64,000 bases of DNA from Prosapia bicincta (lineage: Eukaryota > Arthropoda > Insecta > Hemiptera > Cercopidae): positions 31,881,712-31,945,711 of the forward strand of contig JBAIZL010000008.1 in assembly GCA_036971475.1 (NCBI GenBank), read 5' to 3'. Positions within the stretch are counted from its first letter, which is position 1. Each line of letters starts with the position of its first letter. Under the pieces are notes generated by a model. It was not told where the DNA came from, did not search any database, and saw only the letters and a list, made by a program, of their open reading frames with translations. The position numbers were made by a program, and so were the translations under genes. Below are positions 13,929 through 26,375 of the stretch, in pieces.

Positions 13929-16055
13929 GTGTTGTGTGTCACAGACTCGATCACCGTGCCCATACGGCACTTGTGTCATAGTCTCGCTGAACGTGTATGC
14001 TTGCACATAGTGTTGTGTGTCACAGAGACGATCACAGTGCCCATACGGCACTTGTGTCATAGTCTCGCTTTACGAGTGTGCTTGCACAGAGTGCAGTGTG
14101 TCACCGACACGATCACCGTGCCCATACGGCACTTGTGTCATAGTCTCGCTGCACGAGTATGCTTGCACAGAGCGTTGTGGGTCACAGAGACGATCACCGT
14201 GCCCATACGGCACTTGTGTCATAGTCTCGCTGCACGAGTATGCTTACACAGAGCGTTGTGGGTCACAGAGACGATCACCGTGCCCATACGGCACTTATGT
14301 CATAGTCTCGCTGCACGAGTATGCTTGTACACAGTGTTGTGGGTCACAGAGACGATCACCGTGCCCATACGGCACTTGTGTCATAGTCTCGCTGCACGAG
14401 TATGCTTGCACAGAGTGTTGTGGGTCACAGAGACGATCACCGTGCCCATTCGGCACTTGTGTCATAGTCTCGCTGCACGAGTATGCTTGCACAGAGTGTT
14501 GTGGGTCACAGAGACGATCACCGTGCCCATACGGCACTTGTGTCATAGTCTCGCTTTACGAGTGTGCTTGTACAGAGTGTTGTGGGTCACAGAGACGATC
14601 ACCGTGCCCATACGGCACTTGTGTCATAGTCTCGCTGCACGAGTATGCTTGCACAGAGCTTTGTGGGTCACAGAGACGATCACCGTGCCCGTACGGCACT
14701 TGTGTCATAGTCTCGCTGCACGAGTATGCTTGCACAGAGTGTTGTGTATCACAGAGATGATCACAGTGCCCATACGGCACTTGTGTCATAGTCTCGCTGC
14801 ACGAGTATGCTTGCACAGAGTGTTGTGTGTCACAGAGACGATCACAGTGCCCATACGGCACTTGTGTCATAGTCTCGCTCTACGAGTATGCTTGCACAGA
14901 GTGCTGTGTGTCACCGACACGATCACCGTGCCCATAAGGCACTTGTATCATAGTCTCGCTGCACGAGTATGCTTGCACAGAGTGTTGTGTATCACAGAGA
15001 TGATCACAGTGCCCATACGGCACTTGTGTCATGGTCTCGCTTTACGTGTGTGCTAGCACAGTGTGTTGTGTGTCACTAGACACGACACCGTGCCCATACG
15101 GCACTTGTGTCATAGTGTCGCTGAACGTGTATGCTAGCACAGTGTGTTGTGTGTCACAGACTCGATCACCGTGCCCATACGGCACTTGTGTCATAGTCTC
15201 GCTGAACGTGTATGCTTGCACAGAGTGTTGTGTGTCACAGAGACGATCACAGTGCCCATACGGCACTTGTGTCATAGTCTCGCTGAACGTGTATGCTTGC
15301 ACAGAGTGTTGTGTGTCACAGAGACGATCACAGTGCCCATACGGCACTTGTGTCATAGTCTCGCTGAACGTGTATGCTTGCACAGAGTGTTGTGTATCAC
15401 AGAGATGATCACAGTGCCCATACGGCACTTGTGTCATAGTCTCGCTTTACGAGTGTGCTAGCACAGTGTGTTGTGTGTCACAGACTCGATCACCGTGCCC
15501 ATACGGCACTTGTGTCATAGTCTCGCTGAACGTGTATGCTTGCACATAGTGTTGTGTGTCACAGAGACGATCACAGTGCCCATACGGCACTTGTGTCATA
15601 GTCTCGCTTTACGAGTGTGCTTGCACAGAGTGCAGTGTGTCACCGACACGATCACCGTGCCCATACGGCACTTGTGTCATAGTCTCGCTGCACGAGTATG
15701 CTTGCACAGAGCGTTGTGGGTCACAGAGACGATCACCGTGCCCATACGGCACTTGTGTCATAGTCTCGCTGCACGAGTATGCTTGCACAGAGCGTTGTGG
15801 GTCACAGAGACGATCACCGTGCCCATACGGCACTTATGTCATAGTCTCGCTGCACGAGTATGCTTGCACAGAGTGTTGTGGGTCACAGAGACGATCACCG
15901 TGTCCATACGGCACTTGTGTCATAGTCTCGCTGCACGAGTATGCTTGCACAGAGCGTTGTGGGTCACAGAGACGATCACCGTGCCCATACGGCACTTGTG
16001 TCATAGTCTCGCTTTACGAGTGTGCTTGTACAGAGTGTTGTGGGACACAGAGACG
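13929..16055 (+). repeat. A1 HOR copy 5, truncated by domain A2
   Basis: The 15-monomer block has only 14 monomers here (13,929-15,056); one GAGCGTTG-type monomer near 14,395 is missing. The copy then runs into domain A2, where its own tail variants become part of the 3,085-bp unit. Confidence 0.75.
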
Positions 16056-19000
16056 ATCACCGTGCCCATACGGCACTTGTGTCATAGTCTCGCTGCACGA
16101 GTATGCTTGCACAGAGCTTTGTGGGTCACAGAGACGATCACCGTGCCCATACGGCACTTGTGTCATAGTCTCGCTGAACGTGTATGCTTGCACATAGTGT
16201 TGTGTGTCACAGAGACGATCACAGTGCCCATACGGCACTTGTGTCATAGTCTCGCTTTACGAGTGTGCTTGCACAGAGTGCATTGTGTCACCGATACGAT
16301 CACCGTGCCCATACGGCACTTGTGTCATAGTCTCGCTGCACGAGTATGCTTGCACAGAGCGTTGTGGGTCACAGAGACGATCACCGTGCCCATACGCCAC
16401 TTGTGTCATAGTCTCGCTGCACGAGTATGCTTGCACAGAGCGTTGTGGGTCACAGAGACGATCACCGTGCCCATACGGCACTTATGTCATAGTCTCGCTG
16501 CACGAGTATGCTTGCACAGAGTGTTGTGGGTCACAGAGACGATCACCGTGCCCATACGGCACTTGTGTCATAGTCTCGTTGCACGAGTATGCTTGCACAG
16601 AGCGTTGTGGGTCACAGAGACGATCACCGTGCCCATACGACACTTGTGTCATAGTCTCGCTGCACGAGTATGCTTGCACAGAGCGTTGTGGGTCACAGAG
16701 ACGATCACCGTGCCCATACGGCACTTATGTCATAGTCTCGCTGCACGAGTATGCTTGCATAGAGTGTTGTGGGTCACAGAGACGGTCACAGTGCCCATAC
16801 GGCACTTGTGTAATAGTCTCGCTTTACGAGTGTGCTTGCACAGAGTGCAGTGTGTCACCGACACGATCACCGTGCCCATACGGCACTTGTGTCATAGTCT
16901 CGCTGCACGAGTATTCTTGCACAGTGCGTTGTGGGTCACAGAGACGATCACCGTGCCAATACGGCACTTATGTCATAGTCTCGCTGCACGAGTATGCTTG
17001 CACAGAGTGTTGTGGGTCACAGAGACGATCACCGTGCCCATACGGCACTTGTGTCATAGTCTCGTTGCACGAGTATGCTTGCACAGAGCGTTGTGGGTCA
17101 CAGAGACGATCACCGTGCCCATACGGCACTTGTGTCATAGTCTCGCTGCACGAGTATGCTTGCACAGAGCGTTGTGGGTCACAGAGACGATCACCGTGCC
17201 CATACGGCACTTATGTCATAGTCTCGCTGCACGAGTATGCTTGCACAGAGTGTTATGGGTCACAGAGACGGTCACAGTGCCCATACGGCACTTGTGTCAT
17301 AGTCTCGCTTTACGAGTGTGCTTGCACAGAGTGCAGTGTGTCACCGACACGATCACCGTGCCCATACGGCACTTGTGTCATAGTCTCGCTGCACGAGTAT
17401 GCTTGCACAGAGCGTTGTGGGTCACAGAGACGATCACAGTGCCCATACGGCACTTGTGTCATAGTCTCGCTTTACGAGTGTGCTTGCACAGAGTGCAGTG
17501 TGTCACCGACACGATCACCGTGCCCATACGGCACTTGTGTCATAGTCTCGCTGCACGAGTATGCTTGTACAGAGTGTTGCGGATCACTAGACACGATCAC
17601 CCTGCCCAAACGGCACTTGTGTCATAGTCTCGCTGCACGAGTATGCTTGCACAGAGTGTTGTGGGTCACAGACACGATCACCCTGCCCATACGGCACTTG
17701 TGTCATAGTCTCGCTTCACGAGTGTGCTTGTACAGAGAGTTGTGGGTCACAGAGACGATCACCGTGCCCATACGGCACTTGTGTCATAGTCTCGCTGCAC
17801 GAGTATGCTTGCACAGAGTGTTGTGGGTCAGAGACACGATCACAGTGCCCATACGGCACTTGTGTCATAGTCTCGCTGCACGAGTATGCTTGCACAGAGT
17901 GTTGTGTGTCACAGAGACGATCACAGTGCCCATACGGCACTTGTATCATAGTCTCGCTGCACGAGTATGATTGTACAGAGTGTTGTGGGTCACAGACACG
18001 ATCACCGTACCCATACGGCACTTGTGTCATAGTCTCGCTTTACGAGTGTGCTTGTAGAGAGTGTTGCGGATCACTAGACACGATCATACTGCCCATACGG
18101 CACTTGTGTCATAGTCTCGCTGCACGAGTATGCTTGCACAGAGTGTTGTGTGTCACAGAGATGATCACAGTGCCCATACGGCACTTGTGTCATAGTCTCG
18201 CTGCACGAGTATGCTTGTACAGAGTGTTGTGTGTCACAGACACGATCACCTTGCCCATACGGCACTTGTATCATAGTCTCGCTGTACGGGTGTGCTTGTA
18301 CAGAGTGTTGCGGATCACTAGACACGATCACCCTGCCCATACGGCACTTGTGTCATAGTCTCGCTGCACGAGTATGCTTGCACAGAGTGTTGTGTGTCAC
18401 AGACACGATCACCTTGCCCATACTGCACTTGTATCATAGTATCGCTTTACGAGTGTGCTTGTACAGAGTGTTGTGTGTCACAGACACGATCACCTTGCCC
18501 ATACGGCACTTGTATCATAGTCTCGCTTTACAAGTGTGCTTGTACAGAGTGTTGCGGATCACTAGACACGATCACCCTGCCCATACGGCACTTGTTTCAT
18601 AGTCACGCTGCACGAGTATGCTTGTACAGAGTGTTGTGTGTCACAGAGACGATCACCTTCCCCATACGGCACTTGTATCATAGTATCGCTTTACGAGTGT
18701 GCTTGTACAGAGTGTTGCGGATCACTAGACACGATCACCCTGCCCATACGGCACTTGTGTCATAGTCTCGCTGCACGAGTATGCTTGCACAGAGTGTTGT
18801 GGGTCAGAGACACGATCACCTTGCCCATACGGCACTTGTATCATAGTCTCGCATTACGAGTGTGCTTGTACAGAGTGTTGTGGGTCACAGACACGATCAC
18901 CGTGCCCATACGGCACTTGTGTCATAGTCTCGCTGCACGAGTATGCTTGTACAGAGTGTAGCGGATCACTAGACACGATCACCCTGCCCATACGGCACTT

Positions 19001-19140
19001 GTGTCATAGTCTCGCTGCACGAGTATGCTTGCACAGAGTGTTGCGGATCACTAGACACGATCACCGTCCCCATACGGTAAGTGTGTCATAGTCTCGCTTT
19101 ACGAGTGTGCTAGCACAGAGTGTTGTGTGTCACAGACTCG
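16056..19140 (+). repeat. Array A domain A2, 3,085-bp HOR copy 1
   Basis: Every variant from about 16,056 to about 19,200 recurs 3,085 bp downstream. Since 3,085 is 38 monomers plus 7 bp, the unit contains net insertions. These come from 82-bp monomers carrying GGATCACTAGACACGATC in place of GGGTCACAGACACGATC, the first near 17,580. The second half (17,570-19,140) is a distinct variant group with CACCCTGCCC, CACCTTGCCC and TTGTATCATAG. Confidence 0.9.
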
Positions 19141-22100
19141 ATCACCGTGCCCATACGGCACTTGTGTCATAGTCTCGCTGCACGAGTATGCTTGCACAGA
19201 GCTTTGTGGGTCACAGAGACGATCACCGTGCCCATACGGCACTTGTGTCATAGTCTCGCTGAACGTGTATGCTTGCACATAGTGTTGTGTGTCACAGAGA
19301 CGATCACAGTGCCCATACGGCACTTGTGTCATAGTCTCGCTTTACGAGTGTGCTTGCACAGAGTGCATTGTGTCACCGATACGATCACCGTGCCCATACG
19401 GCACTTGTGTCATAGTCTCGCTGCACGAGTATGCTTGCACAGAGCGTTGTGGGTCACAGAGACGATCACCGTGCCCATACGCCACTTGTGTCATAGTCTC
19501 GCTGCACGAGTATGCTTGCACAGAGCGTTGTGGGTCACAGAGACGATCACCGTGCCCATACGGCACTTATGTCATAGTCTCGCTGCACGAGTATGCTTGC
19601 ACAGAGTGTTGTGGGTCACAGAGACGATCACCGTGCCCATACGGCACTTGTGTCATAGTCTCGTTGCACGAGTATGCTTGCACAGAGCGTTGTGGGTCAC
19701 AGAGACGATCACCGTGCCCATACGACACTTGTGTCATAGTCTCGCTGCACGAGTATGCTTGCACAGAGCGTTGTGGGTCACAGAGACGATCACCGTGCCC
19801 ATACGGCACTTATGTCATAGTCTCGCTGCACGAGTATGCTTGCATAGAGTGTTGTGGGTCACAGAGACGGTCACAGTGCCCATACGGCACTTGTGTAATA
19901 GTCTCGCTTTACGAGTGTGCTTGCACAGAGTGCAGTGTGTCACCGACACGATCACCGTGCCCATACGGCACTTGTGTCATAGTCTCGCTGCACGAGTATT
20001 CTTGCACAGTGCGTTGTGGGTCACAGAGACGATCACCGTGCCAATACGGCACTTATGTCATAGTCTCGCTGCACGAGTATGCTTGCACAGAGTGTTGTGG
20101 GTCACAGAGACGATCACCGTGCCCATACGGCACTTGTGTCATAGTCTCGTTGCACGAGTATGCTTGCACAGAGCGTTGTGGGTCACAGAGACGATCACCG
20201 TGCCCATACGGCACTTGTGTCATAGTCTCGCTGCACGAGTATGCTTGCACAGAGCGTTGTGGGTCACAGAGACGATCACCGTGCCCATACGGCACTTATG
20301 TCATAGTCTCGCTGCACGAGTATGCTTGCACAGAGTGTTATGGGTCACAGAGACGGTCACAGTGCCCATACGGCACTTGTGTCATAGTCTCGCTTTACGA
20401 GTGTGCTTGCACAGAGTGCAGTGTGTCACCGACACGATCACCGTGCCCATACGGCACTTGTGTCATAGTCTCGCTGCACGAGTATGCTTGCACAGAGCGT
20501 TGTGGGTCACAGAGACGATCACAGTGCCCATACGGCACTTGTGTCATAGTCTCGCTTTACGAGTGTGCTTGCACAGAGTGCAGTGTGTCACCGACACGAT
20601 CACCGTGCCCATACGGCACTTGTGTCATAGTCTCGCTGCACGAGTATGCTTGTACAGAGTGTTGCGGATCACTAGACACGATCACCCTGCCCAAACGGCA
20701 CTTGTGTCATAGTCTCGCTGCACGAGTATGCTTGCACAGAGTGTTGTGGGTCACAGACACGATCACCCTGCCCATACGGCACTTGTGTCATAGTCTCGCT
20801 TCACGAGTGTGCTTGTACAGAGAGTTGTGGGTCACAGAGACGATCACCGTGCCCATACGGCACTTGTGTCATAGTCTCGCTGCACGAGTATGCTTGCACA
20901 GAGTGTTGTGGGTCAGAGACACGATCACAGTGCCCATACGGCACTTGTGTCATAGTCTCGCTGCACGAGTATGCTTGCACAGAGTGTTGTGTGTCACAGA
21001 GACGATCACAGTACCCATACGGCACTTGTATCATAGTCTCGCTGCACGAGTATGATTGTACAGAGTGTTGTGGGTCACAGACACGATCACCGTACCCATA
21101 CGGCACTTGTGTCATAGTCTCGCTTTACGAGTGTGCTTGTAGAGAGTGTTGCGGATCACTAGACACGATCATACTGCCCATACGGCACTTGTGTCATAGT
21201 CTCGCTGCACGAGTATGCTTGCACAGAGTGTTGTGTGTCACAGAGATGATCACAGTGCCCATACGGCACTTGTGTCATAGTCTCGCTGCACGAGTATGCT
21301 TGTACAGAGTGTTGTGTGTCACAGACACGATCACCTTGCCCATACGGCACTTGTATCATAGTCTCGCTGTACGGGTGTGCTTGTACAGAGTGTTGCGGAT
21401 CACTAGACACGATCACCCTGCCCATACGGCACTTGTGTCATAGTCTCGCTGCACGAGTATGCTTGCACAGAGTGTTGTGTGTCACAGACACGATCACCTT
21501 GCCCATACTGCACTTGTATCATAGTATCGCTTTACGAGTGTGCTTGTACAGAGTGTTGTGTGTCACAGACACGATCACCTTGCCCATACGGCACTTGTAT
21601 CATAGTCTCGCTTTACAAGTGTGCTTGTACAGAGTGTTGCGGATCACTAGACACGATCACCCTGCCCATACGGCACTTGTTTCATAGTCACGCTGCACGA
21701 GTATGCTTGTACAGAGTGTTGTGTGTCACAGAGACGATCACCTTCCCCATACGGCACTTGTATCATAGTATCGCTTTACGAGTGTGCTTGTACAGAGTGT
21801 TGCGGATCACTAGACACGATCACCCTGCCCATACGGCACTTGTGTCATAGTCTCGCTGCACGAGTATGCTTGCACAGAGTGTTGTGGGTCAGAGACACGA
21901 TCACCTTGCCCATACGGCACTTGTATCATAGTCTCGCATTACGAGTGTGCTTGTACAGAGTGTTGTGGGTCACAGACACGATCACCGTGCCCATACGGCA
22001 CTTGTGTCATAGTCTCGCTGCACGAGTATGCTTGTACAGAGTGTAGCGGATCACTAGACACGATCACCCTGCCCATACGGCACTTGTGTCATAGTCTCGC

Positions 22101-22286
22101 TGCACGAGTATGCTTGCACAGAGTGTTGCGGATCACTAGACACGATCACCGTCCCCATACGGTAAGTGTGTCATAGTCTCGCTTTACGAGTGTGCTAGCA
22201 CAGAGTGTTGTGTGTCACAGACTCGATCACCGTGCCCATACGGCACTTGTGTCATAGTCTCGCTGCACGAGTATGCTTGCACAGAG
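19141..22286 (+). repeat. Array A domain A2, 3,085-bp HOR copy 2
   Basis: This is the tandem duplicate of 16,056-19,140, with matching sequence continuing to about 22,286. I noticed one difference, G at 17,928 against A at 21,013, though I did not align every base. The shared GGTAAGTGTGTC variant is at about 19,076 and 22,161. Confidence 0.9.
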
Positions 22287-24300
22287 TGTTGTGTGTCACA
22301 GAGACGATCACCGTGCCCATACGGCACTTGTGTCATAGTCTCGCTTTACGAGTGTGCTTGTACAGAGTGTTGCGGATCACTAGACACGATCACCCTGCCC
22401 ATACGGCAAGTGTGTCATAGTCTCGCTGCTGGAGTATGCTTGCACAAAGTGTTGCGGATCACTAGACACGATCACCGTCCCCATACGGCAAGTGTGTCAT
22501 AGTCTCGCATTACGAGTGTGCTTGTACAGAGTGTTGTGGGTCACAGACACGATCACCGTGCCCATACGGCACTTGTGTCATAGTCTTGCTGCACGAGTAT
22601 GCTTGCACAGAGTGTTGTGTGTCACAGAGACGGTCACAGTGCCCATACGGCACTTGTGTCATAGTCGCGCTTTACGAGTGTGCTTGTACAGAGTGTTGCG
22701 GATCACTAGACACGATCACCCTGCCCATACGGCAAGTGTGTCATAGTCTCGCTGCTGGAGTATGCTTGCACAAAGTGTTGCGGATCACTAGTCACGATCA
22801 CCGTCCCCATACGGCAAGTGTGTCATAGTCTCGCATTACGAGTGTGCTTGTACAGAGTGTTGTGGGTCAGAGACACGATCACCTTGCCCATACGGCACTT
22901 GTATCATAGTCTCGCATTACGAGTGTGCTTGTACAGAGTGTTGTGGGTCACAGACACGATCACCGTGCCCATACGGCACTTGTGTCATAGTCTCGCTGCA
23001 CGAGTATGCTTGTACAGAGTGTAGCGGATCACTAGACACGATCACCGTCCCCATACGGCAAGTGTGTCATAGTCTCGCTTTACGAGTGTGCTAGCACAGA
23101 GTGTTGTGTGTCACAGACTCGATCACCGTGCCCATACGGCACTTGTGTCATAGTCTCGCTGCACGAGTATGCTTGCACAGAGTGTTGTGTGTCACAGAGA
23201 CGATCACCGTGCCCATACGGCACTTGTGTCATAGTCTCGCTTTACGAGTGTGCTTGTACAGAGTGTTGCGGATCACTAGACACGATCACCCTGCCCATAC
23301 GGCACTTGTGTCATAGTCTCGCTGCACGAGTATGCTTGCACAGAGTGTTGCGGATCACTAGACACGATCACCGTCCCCATACGGCAAGTGTGTCATAGTC
23401 TCGCTTTACGAGTGTGCTAGCACAGAGTGTTGTGTGTCACAGACTCGATCACCGTGCCCATACGGCACTTGTGTCATAGTCTCGCTGCACGAGTATGCTT
23501 GCACAGAGTGTTGTGTTTCACAGAGACGATCACAGTGCCCATACGGCACTTGTGTCATAGTCTCGCTCTACGAGTATGCTTGCACAGAGTGCTGTGTGTC
23601 ACCGACACGATCACCGTGCCCATAAGGCACTTGTATCATAGTCTCGCTGCACGAGTGTGCTTGTACAGAGTGTTGTGTATCACAGAGATGATCACAGTGC
23701 CCATACGGCACTTGTGTCATAGTCTCGCTGCACGAGTATGCTTGCACAGAGTGTTGTGTGTCACAGAGACGATCACAGTGCCCATACGGCACTTGTGTCA
23801 TAGTCTCGCTCTACGAGTATGCTTGCACAGAGTGCTGTGTGTCACCGACACGATCACCGTGCCCATAAGGCACTTGTATCATAGTCTCGCTGCACGAGTG
23901 TGCTTGTACAGAGTGTTGTGTATCACAGAGATGATCACAGTGCCCATACGGCACTTGTGCCATAGTCTCGCTGCACGAGTATGCTTGCACAGAGTGTTGT
24001 GTGACACAGAGACGATCACAGTGCCCATACGGCACTTGTGTCATAGTCTCGCTCTACGAGTATGCTTGCACAGAGTGCTGTGTGTCACCGACACGATCAC
24101 AGTGCCCATACGGCACTTGTGTCATAGTCTCGCTGCACGAGTATGCTTGCACAGAGTGTTGTGTATCACAGAGATGATCACAGTGCCCATACGGCACTTG
24201 TGTCATGGTCTCGCTTTACGTGTGTGCTAGCACAGTGTGTTGTGTGTCACTAGACACGATCACCGTGCCCATACGGCACTTGTGTCATAGTCTCGCTGAA
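22287..24300 (+). repeat. Array A domain A3: mixed variants with a GGCAAGTGTGTC subfamily
   Basis: Monomers with GGCAAGTGTGTC in place of GGCACTTGTGTC occur near 22,405, 22,490, 22,732, 22,815, 23,058 and 23,384. Outside this interval I saw only the related GGTAAGTG form in A2. Sequence around 22,141-22,400 recurs near 23,037-23,300 at an offset of 896 bp, and 22,492 recurs at 22,818 (326 bp). From about 23,427 the monomers return to A1-like types, with a 243-bp trimer repeated at 23,568 and 23,811. Confidence 0.8.
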
Positions 24301-26375
24301 CGTGTATTCTAGCACAGTGTGTTGTGTGTCACAGACTCGATCACCGTGCCCATACGGCACTTGTGTCATAGTCTCGCTGAACGTGTATGCTTGCACAGAG
24401 TGTTGTGTGTCACAGAGACGATCACAGTGCCCATACGGCACTTGTGTCATAGTCTCGCTGCACGTGTATGCTTGCACAGAGTGTTGTGTGTCACAGAGAC
24501 GATCACAGTGCCCATACGGCACTTGTGTCATAGTCTCGCTTTACGACTGTGCTTGCACAGAGTGCAGTGTGTCACCGACACGATCATCGTGCCCATACGG
24601 CACTTGTGTCATAGTCTCGCTGCACGAGTATGCTTGCACAGAGCGTTGTGGGTCACAGAGACGATCACCGTGCCCATACGGCACTTGTGTCATAGTCTCG
24701 CTGCACGAGTATGCTTGCACAGAGTGTTGTGGGTCACAGAGACGATCACCGTGCCCATACGGCACTTGTGTCATAGTCTCGCTCTACGAGTATGCTTGCA
24801 CAGAGTGCTGTGTGTCACCGACACGATCACCGTGCCCATACGGCACTTGTGTCATAGTCTCGCTGCACGTGTATGCTTGCACAGAGTGTTGTGTGTCACA
24901 GAGACGATCACAGTGCCCATACGGCACTTGTGTCATAGTCTCGCTGCACGTGTATGCTTGCACAGAGTGTTGTGTGTCACAGAGACGATCACAGTGCCCA
25001 TACGGCACTTGTGTCATAGGCTCGCTGCACGTGTATGCTTGCACAGAGTGTTGTGTATCACAAAGACGATCACAGTGCCCATACGGCACTTGTGTCATAG
25101 TCTCGCTGCACGAGTATGCTTGCACAGAGCGTTGTGGGTCACAGAGACGATCACCGTGCCCATACGGCAATTGTGTCATAGTCTCGCTGCACGAGTATGC
25201 TTGCACAGAGTGTTGTGGGTCACAGAGACGATCACCGTGCCCATACGGCACTTGTGTCATAGTCTCGCTCTACGAGTATGCTTGCACAGAGTGCTGTGTG
25301 TCACCGACACGATCACCGTGCCCATACGGCACTTGTGTCATAGTCTCGCTCTACGAGTATGCTTGCACAGAGTGCTGTGTGTCACCGACACGATCACCGT
25401 GGACATACGGCACTTGTGTCATAGTCTCGCTGCACGTGTATGCTTGCACAGAGTGTTGTGTGTCACAGAGACGATCACAGTGCCCATACGGCACTTGTGT
25501 CATAGTCTCGCTGCACGTGTATGCTTGCACAGAGTGTTGTGTGTCACAGAGACGATCACAGTGCCCATACGGCACTTGTGTCATAGTCTCGCTGCACGAG
25601 TATGCTTGCACAGAGCGTTGTGGGTCACAGAGACGATCACCGTGCCCATACGGCACTTGTGTCATAGTCTCGCTGCACGAGTATGCTTGCACAGAGTGTT
25701 GTGGGTCACAGAGACGATCACCGTGCCCATACGGCACTTGTGTCATAGTCTCGCTCTACGAGTATGCTTGCACAGAGTGCTGTGTGTCACCGACACGATC
25801 ACCGTGCCCATACGGCACTTGTGTCATAGTCTCGCTCTACGAGTATGCTTGCACAGAGTGCTGTGTGTCACAGAGACGATCACCGTGCCCATACGGCACT
25901 TGTGTCATAGTCTCGCTGCACGTGTATGCTTGCACAGAGTGTTGTGTGTCACAGAGACGATCACAGTGCCCATACGGCACTTGTGTCATAGTCTCGCTGC
26001 ACGTGTATGCTTGCACAGAGTGTTGTGTGTCACAGAGACGATCACAGTGCCCATACGGCACTTGTGTCATAGTCTCGCTGCACGTGTATGCTTGCACAGA
26101 GTGTTGTGTGTCACAGAGACGATCACAGTGCCCATACGGCACTTGTGTCATAGTCTCGCTGCACGAGTATGCTTGCACAGAGCGTTGTGGGTCACAGAGA
26201 CGATCACCGTGCCCATACGGCACTTGTGTCATAGTCTAGCTGCACGAGTATGCTTGCACAGAGTGTTGTGGGTCACAGAGACGATCACCGTGCCCATACG
26301 GCACTTGTGTCATAGTCTCGCTCTACGAGTATGCTTGCACAGAGTGCTGTGTGTCACCGACACGATCACCGTGCC
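24300..26375 (+). repeat. Array A domain A4: HOR of 6-7 monomers
   Basis: The variant CTGTGTGTCACCGACACG recurs near 24,807, 25,293, 25,779 and 26,345, spacings of 486, 486 and about 567 bp (six, six and seven monomers). Within each unit, two or three CTGCACGTGTATG monomers are followed by GAGCGTTG and GAGTGTTG types and then one or two CTCTACGAG monomers. One monomer near 26,236 has CTAGCTG instead of CTCGCTG. The longest open frame of the window (24,319-26,985, 888 codons) lies over this regular section and is treated as an artefact. Confidence 0.8.

Larger units (their letters stand above)
1..16055 (+). repeat. Array A domain A1: HOR of 33-41 monomers
   Basis: A characteristic block of about 15 monomers recurs almost unchanged at 1,779-2,987, 4,695-5,903, 7,368-8,576 and 10,689-11,897, and again at 13,929-15,056 with one monomer missing. 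Distances between block starts are 2,916, 2,673, 3,321 and 3,240 bp, which are 36, 33, 41 and 40 monomers. A diagnostic variant CCCATAAGGCACTTGTATC recurs near 2,864, 5,780, 8,453 and 14,933, with a further mutated copy near 11,774. The first 1.8 kb holds shorter related copies: the start of the block also appears at 321 and 807, offset by 6 and 12 monomers. Unit length therefore varies by whole monomers, as expected from unequal exchange. Confidence 0.9.
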
